Below, in pieces: positions 58,412 through 64,000 of a stretch of 64,000 bases of DNA; the stretch's first letter is position 1, and the number at the start of each line of letters is the position of its first letter. The notes below the pieces were generated by a model. It was given only the letters and a program-made list of their open reading frames with translations. It did not search any database and was not told the origin of the DNA. The translations under genes and the position numbers were made by a program. Location of the stretch: assembly GCF_020526085.1 (NCBI RefSeq), contig NZ_CP084874.1, positions 3,534,001 to 3,598,000 on the forward strand. Direction: 5' to 3'. Source of the DNA: Klebsiella africana. Its GTDB lineage: Bacteria > Pseudomonadota > Gammaproteobacteria > Enterobacterales > Enterobacteriaceae.

Positions 58412-59373
58412 ACAGTACCGGTCTGAGCATTATCAAGACGTTAGGCTGTATGACAGCGGTGACCTTTTTCACTATCTATAACACCTGGGATCGCTATGAT
58501 TATGACTATCACTGGATCCTCGGGCTGCTGACCTTTATCTCGACCATCGCGACGCCGCTGTTTTTTGTGGTGGCCGGTTATCTTGATGCGCAGACCCGCC
58601 ACGATGCCAACTGGCAAATCGGTAAAATTAAAAGCGTGGTGATCGTCTTTCTGTTCTGGGTGACGGTCTATTATGTCTGGGAGCCTTACCAGCGTGGCTA
58701 CCTGATCCAGCCTTGGTTTATTTTCGCCCTGATTGTCATCTACACCTTTCATCCGCTGATTGCCTGGCTCAGCCAGCGGCGTGGCCTGTTTTTCGTCGTG
58801 GTACTGACGCTGCTGTGCTGCTCCTATGGTTACGACCTGCTCTCGGTGCTCCACCCGGACAAACATCTTTTCAGCCTGCCGCCGCAGTATCGCCTGTGGA
58901 CCTGGTTACTGTTTTATTTGACCGGGCAGTTATTTAACGATCCAAAGGTCACGGAATGGATACGCCATCCCCGAGTGATTAAAGCCGCAATTATCGCCCT
59001 GCCCTTTGTCTATTTATTTACCTGGTTTTATGAGCGTCATTTTTTCTTCGCACTGTTTAAAGCCGATCGCAATGCGTTCATTCTTACGGGATCGCAAATT
59101 TATATTCTGATCGTCCTGCTGGTTATCGCTGCTAACGCCGTGCAGTTTAAAAAGAACCGCGAGCTGAAGGAGGCGGTGCTGGCGACGGTCAGCAAAGCAA
59201 TGACCGGGGTCTATATCCTACACTACTCTGTTTTTCACCTGCTGGTGATGCTGATCCCTGTGCACTCATTAGCCACCAAGCTGGGAGTCATAGCGCTGAC
59301 CTTTGTCCTGTCGGTGCTCATTTCCCTTGCCGCGCTCTCCAGTACGTTGCTCAAGAAGGTGATTACCCTGTAA
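58408..59373 (+). CDS. membrane acyltransferase-3 family protein (WecH-like)
   Basis: 321 residues with about ten membrane helices; layout and segments such as FISTIATPLFFVVAGYL and ATVSKAMTGVYILHYSVFHL match the acyltransferase-3 (O-acetyltransferase) family. The usual catalytic His near the N-terminus is not obvious: the N-terminal helix has NTWDRYDYDYHWI. Coupled by ATGA to the RND pump gene, an unusual pairing that hints at modification of an exported or envelope molecule. Confidence 0.78.
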   Translation: MNSTGLSIIKTLGCMTAVTFFTIYNTWDRYDYDYHWILGLLTFISTIATPLFFVVAGYLDAQTRHDANWQIGKIKSVVIVFLFWVTVYYVWEPYQRGYLIQPWFIFALIVIYTFHPLIAWLSQRRGLFFVVVLTLLCCSYGYDLLSVLHPDKHLFSLPPQYRLWTWLLFYLTGQLFNDPKVTEWIRHPRVIKAAIIALPFVYLFTWFYERHFFFALFKADRNAFILTGSQIYILIVLLVIAANAVQFKKNRELKEAVLATVSKAMTGVYILHYSVFHLLVMLIPVHSLATKLGVIALTFVLSVLISLAALSSTLLKKVITL

Positions 59374-59389
59374 TCGACAACGCGGCGAG

Positions 59390-59896
59390 TTAGCGGAAGC
59401 TCCACTGAATACTGATCACAAACACGCTGGGAATAATAATGCCGCTTTCAACGGCGAAATAGTCGGTAAAGTTATACTGGATGGCATGGTAAATATAGGG
59501 TGAAAAGCCAATCCCGGTGGCGTCCTTAAAATCTTTATAAGAGCCATGATCGCCGCAATGTTCGAAGGCGTCGAAGAAAAATTCGCCGGTGTAACCGTAT
59601 ACCCCTTTAAAGGTCCACCCATTGCCGTTGTGGTACCAGTCTCTTCTGACCCCCAGCGCCAGGCAGCGATCGTCGAAACTGTTATTCATAGTGCCAACCA
59701 GCAAGCTGTATTTCGAGTCTTCAGAGAATTTTCGCTCCACGGAGAAAAAGTGATTTTCAAAATTCTCGGTATATTGCCCGTGGTTATTGGTCAGATGGTA
59801 GACATAGGAACCGGTATTGACCGAATAGAGGTTAATTTCCTTCGCCTGCGCAACAGTGGCTAACCCGGCCAGGAGCATCACGCTTTTACCGCGCAT
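59390..59896 (-). CDS. putative outer-membrane beta-barrel protein, unrecognised
   Basis: 168 residues from the second Met. A signal peptide (MRGKSVMLLAGLATVAQA) is followed by KEINLYSVNTGSY and alternating aromatic/polar strands rich in Tyr, Phe, Asn, Gly, ending QWSFR. Two cysteines in the middle. This resembles small eight-stranded outer-membrane barrels, but I do not recognise the family. Convergent with the acyltransferase gene (16-nt gap). Confidence 0.6.
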   Translation of the reverse strand: MRGKSVMLLAGLATVAQAKEINLYSVNTGSYVYHLTNNHGQYTENFENHFFSVERKFSEDSKYSLLVGTMNNSFDDRCLALGVRRDWYHNGNGWTFKGVYGYTGEFFFDAFEHCGDHGSYKDFKDATGIGFSPYIYHAIQYNFTDYFAVESGIIIPSVFVISIQWSFR

Positions 59897-60437
59897 CATC
59901 CCTCCTCAGTCCTCTATGCCTGCCCATGGACAGAACGCGTGTGCTGTATTTACCGGTCGTTATGCTGATATAAGTCCCGACAGGGAAATGGGGAAAATAG
60001 ATGACGATGCAGAACAGCAACGTCGTTATTACAAAGCGTAGCACACGCTTTCTCCGTCCACAAAGTGGCCGGGTCGTGCAATGACTGCGGTTTTTCCTTT
60101 ACTTTGCTGTGCAAAAAACAAACAAATCCTCAACCATTTTCCGCTATCATTGGGGTCCGACGCGGAAGTAAGCCACCTGTCGACGACAGAGTTGCTGTGT
60201 ACCCCCTTCCCGCGTCGGCACTCTTTACCTGATTACCTGACGCGGCACCGGTAACAAATATTAAATATTTTCTTCCTCTCTGCCGTCGGCCCCCCGTCCC
60301 CCTGGTTTTACATAGCTATCCTGCACAAACTCGCTTTTTTGTACAAGTTCAAAAAACAAAAAATAACTTTAAAATCAATGAGTAAAAACACACACTAAAA
60401 ATAAGCCGTTACGTTGTACATATCATCACAAAAAAAG
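59897..60437. other. intergenic region with a structured segment and TTGTACA motifs
   Basis: Apart from the inverted repeat at 60157-60218 there are a TTGTACAAG at 60339-60347 and TTGTACAT at 60414-60421. The remainder is AT-rich and shows no gene with a good start. Confidence 0.5.
60157..60218. other. long nested hairpin (possible small RNA or element)
   Basis: CCGACGCGGAAG (60157-60168) pairs with CTTCCCGCGTCGG (60206-60218) with a single bulge, and an inner CTGTC-3-GACAG hairpin sits at 60177-60189. TATCAT at 60145-60150 could be a -10 just before it. No T-run terminator follows, so an RNA gene is only a possibility. Confidence 0.35.
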
Positions 60438-60466
60438 TTGTACATAACAGGATCACCGTCTATAGT
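60438..60466 (+). promoter_or_regulatory. promoter of the YmgB-like gene with TTGTAC -35
   Basis: TTGTAC (60438-60443), 17-nt spacer, TATAGT (60461-60466): a good sigma-70 promoter whose -35 is part of the recurring TTGTACA motif, so a BluR-type regulator would mask it. Confidence 0.65.
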
Positions 60467-60636
60467 TTTGGAGTGTTAACTGCTTGTTGCGCAACAAAGC
60501 GGGAATGCTTAGCGGTTGCGCGGTGAGTGTGGTGGTGGTTCCTGGTTTTGCATTTCCTGTTCTTGACTTTGTGCGTACCAACGGTACGCCGCGACTTTTA
60601 TTGTCAGTTTGCTTTATACGTGGGAGAGTTCGAGCT

Positions 60637-60849
60637 ATGCATATTAAAAATACCATTCCAGCAGAGTTTGTGTTCAATTCAGCCCTGATGAAAAATATTG
60701 AAAATACGCTCATTAAGCAGCACAGAACGATAAATAATGAGCGAATGATTACGGAGATCCAGCATCGTCTGCAAACGGAAAGTAATGAAATACTCTCCGA
60801 CCTCTATCTGCAGGCGCTGGATATGCTGTACAGCAAACCTCATCATTAA
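60637..60849 (+). CDS. YmgB/AriR-type two-component connector protein
   Basis: 70 residues, starting MHIKNTIPAEFVFN, mostly helical, with the pattern of the YcgZ/YmgA/AriR family (ENTLIKQHRTINNERMITEI, then SDLYLQALDMLY). In E. coli such proteins are induced through BluR/BluF and act via the Rcs phosphorelay on colanic acid, biofilm and acid resistance. ATG chosen for GGGAG 10 nt upstream. Family assignment is moderate because these proteins are short and variable. Confidence 0.7.
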   Translation: MHIKNTIPAEFVFNSALMKNIENTLIKQHRTINNERMITEIQHRLQTESNEILSDLYLQALDMLYSKPHH

Positions 60850-60931
60850 ATAACTCCGCCGTGCTGGCAGCAGGCTTTGCCCTGCTGTATCGGCACGCCT
60901 GGGTTTCTATCGGCTAACTGGGGCAAAAAAA

Positions 60932-61486
60932 ATGTCACACCATGATACTTGCTATCGTTCTGAGCATTACGACCTGTGGTTTGATAATCGTTTTCTTCTC
61001 TACGGGATGTCGCTGATCCTGAATACCCTGCCGGCATCTTACTTTCGTAAAAAACATGTTTTCTTTACCAGCGACAATTATTTTGCGGTACTACAGCACG
61101 ATTATAACCGTCGGGATACGTTATTTATTCTTTTAACCGAAGGCAACGATCTTAATTTTCTTAGTGAACTGCCCATGCTGCGCTTACCGGCAAATTCGAC
61201 GCCAGAAGAGTTAAAAATATTCCTGCATCAGCCCACTCGCTATTACAAAACACACCCGGCGCCGGGCGCCTCAGTGCAGTTTACCGAGCGGGAAAAGAAA
61301 GTTATTCAGCTTATCAGCAATGGCGAAGCGGTCGCCAGCATTGGTCGGTCACTCAATCTGCATATAAAAACCATTTATCAGATCCGGCTGAATCTCATTA
61401 AAAAGCTCGGCTGTAGCGGTAGAACCGATTTTTTTAATATCAGCCGCAGTGAGACCTTTAAATCCTGGAGTCAGATCCACCTGTAA
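60932..61486 (+). CDS. LuxR-type transcriptional regulator
   Basis: 184 residues. C-terminal LuxR/FixJ helix-turn-helix (about 118-170) with FTEREKKVIQLISNG, SIGRSLNLHIKTIYQIRLNL and KKLGCSGRTDFF. The N-terminal part (1-110) is a pseudo-receiver-like region without clear Asp phospho-site, similar in style to RcsA/BglJ/MatA regulators. It follows the YmgB-like gene by 82 nt on the same strand and converges with bluR, so it likely belongs to the light/biofilm locus. Targets unknown. Confidence 0.82.
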   Translation: MSHHDTCYRSEHYDLWFDNRFLLYGMSLILNTLPASYFRKKHVFFTSDNYFAVLQHDYNRRDTLFILLTEGNDLNFLSELPMLRLPANSTPEELKIFLHQPTRYYKTHPAPGASVQFTEREKKVIQLISNGEAVASIGRSLNLHIKTIYQIRLNLIKKLGCSGRTDFFNISRSETFKSWSQIHL

Positions 61487-61528
61487 CCCGGCGCAAAAGT
61501 CCTGGCCTGTACAAGCAGGTCAGGACGA

Positions 61529-62263
61529 TTAATTATTCCCGTGAAAATGGATGCTGAAGCCCTGCTCCTGCCAGTGGCTCAGCAGCTCTTCCTGCAGTGG
61601 CGTGGCAGCGCGTCCGGTCCAGACGAAGATATGCTGCCCGGGGAAAAGCTCGGGCCGCGGCGACTCCAGCGGTTCGGCGAGGACGTTCACATGCCAGCCG
61701 CGCTGGGAAAGACGCCATGCCTCCAGCCACAAACGCGTCCGGTCTTCATTACTCCAGCCCACCAGCAACGTCTCTTTGCCATTTTTTTTACGCGCTTCGG
61801 CGAGGAACAGCGCTACGCAGTCAATGAGCAGACCGTCCAGCAGGCTGCTAATCACCAGCGAGGTATTCTGATCGAGCTTGAGGCGCTGACGTACCGGCAC
61901 TAACAGGCTGTCAATGAGGGTATCGACGGGGTGTTGATGACTCAGCGCCATTAATTTGGCGCGGATTCTGGCGGGCTGCATATATCGGAGAATAGACATC
62001 ATCTCTTCCTGAAGATGCGCGGATTCGTCGCGCGCCACCGGCAGGTTATCCTCCAGCAGCGCCTTGACTTTTCCCACGGACACGCCGCGCTCTATCCAGC
62101 GCTTGATCTCTTCAATGCGCAGGATATCTTCTTCATCAAACTGTCGATGCCCGCCTTCGCTGCGTTGCGGTTTCAGTAGACCGTAACGCCGCTGCCAGGC
62201 GCGCAGTGTGACCGGATTGATTCCGCAACGTTCGGCGACTTCACCGATACTGTAAAACGCCAT
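61529..62263 (-). CDS. bluR: MerR-like repressor BluR (YcgE)
   Basis: 244 residues. MerR-type winged helix at 1-70 ([40 protein letters not shown]), then a four-helix plus Rossmann-like domain resembling cobalamin-binding regulators. Closely matches E. coli BluR, which represses the ycgZ-ymgABC genes until photo-activated BluF removes it. A perfect palindrome lies 55 nt upstream of the start. Located between the LuxR-type gene and bluF. Confidence 0.93.
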   Translation of the reverse strand: MAFYSIGEVAERCGINPVTLRAWQRRYGLLKPQRSEGGHRQFDEEDILRIEEIKRWIERGVSVGKVKALLEDNLPVARDESAHLQEEMMSILRYMQPARIRAKLMALSHQHPVDTLIDSLLVPVRQRLKLDQNTSLVISSLLDGLLIDCVALFLAEARKKNGKETLLVGWSNEDRTRLWLEAWRLSQRGWHVNVLAEPLESPRPELFPGQHIFVWTGRAATPLQEELLSHWQEQGFSIHFHGNN

Positions 62264-62317
62264 AGCAGCCTCACATCAACCTGATACTTAATGCCTAAAC
62301 TAACGAATTCAGGCATC

Positions 62318-62343
62318 CTGTACAACTCTATTTTCTTGTACAG
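62318..62343. promoter_or_regulatory. perfect TTGTACA palindrome upstream of bluR
   Basis: CTGTACAA-10 nt-TTGTACAG, 26 bp and perfectly symmetric in its arms. The same half-site recurs upstream of the YmgB-like gene and ycgZ. Likely BluR operator, giving autoregulation. Confidence 0.7.
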
Positions 62344-62417
62344 ATAAAGATATCAGGTTGTGGCTCACAGCGCGCGGGAAAAAAGATGAAAAAATATTTA
62401 GTTGATTTCGCAGTGGA

Positions 62418-63629
62418 TCATTTCTTCTCCGGCCATGCGACGGCGGGCAGGCCACCCAGGCGAGCGCCAGCGAATAAATTTCCCTGAAACTGCGAAATAC
62501 CCGCAGACTCCAGCCACATCCACTCTTCAGCACGCTCAACGCCGACGGCAGAGACGGCAATTTCCAGCGAAAAACAGCATTTGATAATAGCCTGTACAAT
62601 CGACTGGCGCGGCCCATCCTGATGGATGTTGCGGATCAGCTCATGGTCAATTTTAATTCGGTCGGGCTGGTAGTGCGCCAGCAGCGACAATCCGGCAAAC
62701 CCGGCGCCAAAGTGATCGATAGCAAGATTAATTCCCGCCCCCTTCAGTTTACGTACCGCATCGGTAAAGTCATCCATCCGTGAAATGACCTCCCGCTCGG
62801 TAAACTCGACAATAATCTGCTCCGGAATCAGATCATTGCGGCTAATCTCATCGAGCAGGAAGGCTACCGCATTGGGCACTTTGACCAGCGTCATCGGCAG
62901 CAAATTAATGCTTAATGCCTTATTACGTAAACCTAATTTACCCGCCAGCGACAGTGCGACGCGTTTACTGTGCAGGTCGGCGAGATAAATATCATCCCCG
63001 GCCAGGCCGGCAAAATAGGCGCCTGGAGACTGTCCGTCCGGGGTGCGCAATAGCGCTTCCCACGAAATAATTTCGCAGGCGAAAGGGTCGACAATCGGCT
63101 GGAAGGCAAAGGAACAACCTTCCGTATTATCGATAATCGGGGTAGCAGGATAGAAGGTATCCTTATCAGGAATAAAAACCCAACTATCGGCGGAAGGAAT
63201 CTCAAAATAGTTCGCTTTTTCTGTGGATTCGACAAAAGTACGGAAAAATTGCAGCGCCCGGTCATCATAGGCGAGCTGATATTTTGTCGTCCCCCGGTCC
63301 ATCACCGCCTGCAGAACTTCCTCGCGATCGTGTTCACGTAAATCAAACAGTTCCATTCCGACCTTACCAAAACGACGGGACGGCGCATAATCGCAAAGCA
63401 ACTCCACCAGATTATAGTGGCGAGGATCCTGGCAAATATGCTGATAAATATCCTGTACGCTTTCTTCAGGCCCTTCAATGAGTTGGAAAAAATGAGTCCC
63501 GTTAAAAAGTAAAATACCGGTGACATCCGCCTGCCCATTTCTCTCGTTTGCCTTGGCAACCATGGCCTCGATCGATTTGAATGAGACATTGTCGCAGATA
63601 TGGCTGCGATAAATGATGGTGGTTAGCAT
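62418..63629 (-). CDS. bluF: blue-light sensor BluF (BLUF-EAL protein)
   Basis: 403 residues. BLUF flavin domain 1-95 with the photocycle residues Tyr7, Asn31 and Gln49, then an EAL domain (about 175-400). EAL motif (191-193), Asn242, Glu275 and Lys326 are kept, but the metal-site DD is Asp305-His306 and the late Glu is Val (SAVGVER, about 363). These are the same losses as in E. coli BluF, which does not degrade c-di-GMP but binds BluR in light. Distinct from the active K. pneumoniae enzyme BlrP1. Confidence 0.94.
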   Translation of the reverse strand: MLTTIIYRSHICDNVSFKSIEAMVAKANERNGQADVTGILLFNGTHFFQLIEGPEESVQDIYQHICQDPRHYNLVELLCDYAPSRRFGKVGMELFDLREHDREEVLQAVMDRGTTKYQLAYDDRALQFFRTFVESTEKANYFEIPSADSWVFIPDKDTFYPATPIIDNTEGCSFAFQPIVDPFACEIISWEALLRTPDGQSPGAYFAGLAGDDIYLADLHSKRVALSLAGKLGLRNKALSINLLPMTLVKVPNAVAFLLDEISRNDLIPEQIIVEFTEREVISRMDDFTDAVRKLKGAGINLAIDHFGAGFAGLSLLAHYQPDRIKIDHELIRNIHQDGPRQSIVQAIIKCCFSLEIAVSAVGVERAEEWMWLESAGISQFQGNLFAGARLGGLPAVAWPEKK

Positions 63630-63958
63630 AGTGATTCCAGATGGGAGGGATAAGCATTCACAGTAGCAGTTATCAGGCTAATCGTCTTGTAAAACAACGT
63701 TTGTCTTAACAAAAAAGATACACTACAAACCCACACTTTGTGCAAGGTTTTTTTTCATTTTTCTATCCTTGTACAACATGCAACGTTAAACCCTGCCTTT
63801 ACAGCCTCAAAAACAATCAAATAAGAACAATTATTCCATTTAAAATCAATAAATTAATAACATTAGTAGCATTATTGCGCAACTTTCTATGTACAAGTTA
63901 ATAATTATTGTATAAGTTTATTGGCAGTTAACAGATGAGTGAAATTTAAGGAGCACAT
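63630..63958. promoter_or_regulatory. bluF/ycgZ divergent control region
   Basis: 329 nt, very AT-rich. It contains CTTGTACAA at 63768-63776, TGTACAA at 63890-63896 and TTGTATA at 63908-63914, the last two forming an imperfect inverted pair with 11-nt spacing, ahead of the ycgZ-like start. Likely BluR sites and H-NS-sensitive sequence. Confidence 0.6.
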
Positions 63959-64000
63959 ATGCAGCAGAATGGTTACATTCCAGATACAGCGAACGCAATT
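63959..64000 (+). CDS. ycgZ: YcgZ-like connector protein, N-terminal part (runs off the window)
   Basis: Only 14 codons are present: MQQNGYIPDTANAI, after a strong AAGGAG site 6 nt upstream. The start resembles E. coli YcgZ (MHQNSVTLDSAGAI) and the position, divergent from bluF, is that of ycgZ, the first gene of the BluR-controlled ycgZ-ymgA-ariR operon that feeds the Rcs system. Confidence 0.75.
   Translation, partial: MQQNGYIPDTANAI

Overview
This window is a stretch of enterobacterial chromosome, most likely from the Klebsiella pneumoniae complex. Evidence: the backbone has E. coli-like gene order (rlmF, ybiI/ybiJ, ybiB, dinG, rhlE, cecR-ybhGFSR, ybhQPO(clsB)N, ybhL, moaEDCBA, ybhK, uvrB, bioDCFB/bioA, ybhB, ybhC). 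Blocks typical of Klebsiella are inserted at precise joints: pmrCAB between ybhK and uvrB, a complete hut (histidine utilisation) cluster between ybhB and ybhC, and a split-transketolase catabolic cluster between rhlE and cecR. The sequence is GC-rich, with many REP/BIME and ERIC repeats. There are no rRNA or tRNA genes, no CRISPR array and no intact insertion sequence.

Layout. 1-7000: rRNA methylase end, flavin-reductase-like gene, small secreted DUF1471 proteins, YbiB, and the helicases DinG (SOS box) and RhlE. 7171-12493: accessory operon of two transketolase halves, an SDR and an MFS carrier, with a divergent LysR regulator. 12532-18272: cecR and the YbhGFSR drug/cation ABC exporter, with a perfect 20-bp palindrome ahead of cecR. 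18273-21866: an ERIC element, then membrane-lipid genes ybhQ, ybhP, clsB and ybhN. 21869-22640: a BIME tandem array where E. coli has ybhM. 22649-26111: ybhL and the molybdopterin operon with a Moco riboswitch leader. 26446-31022: ybhK and pmrCAB (lipid A phosphoethanolamine transferase plus two-component system). 31118-38162: uvrB, an orphan LivF-type ATPase and the biotin operon. 38375-50291: bioA, ybhB, a repeat-rich island, hut genes and ybhC. 50565-59899: P-type ATPase with a universal stress protein, then an RND efflux operon with an acyltransferase, and a putative outer-membrane protein. 60637-64000: the blue-light locus (bluR, bluF, YmgB/YcgZ-type connector proteins, LuxR-type regulator).

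How genes work together. hutI-G-C and hutU-H-(permease) form two HutC-controlled units that share an 11-base operator core. moaA-E is one overlapping operon. bioA and bioBFCD diverge from a BirA operator. pmrC has a PmrA box with its -10 element 15 nt downstream.

The most interesting signal is just after pmrB. A second PmrA box with the same 15-nt spacing to a -10 element drives an unannotated 30-codon membrane-peptide ORF, antisense to the end of pmrB, with a 13-bp-arm palindrome over its -10 and ribosome-binding site. It looks like a Klebsiella counterpart, at least in design, of the PmrA-controlled peptide PmrR. Other notable items are an ERIC element that encodes the last 20 residues of YbhQ, an ERIC element in the bioB leader, a GC-rich structured island between two direct BIME copies, and repeated TTGTACA palindromes across the blue-light locus.
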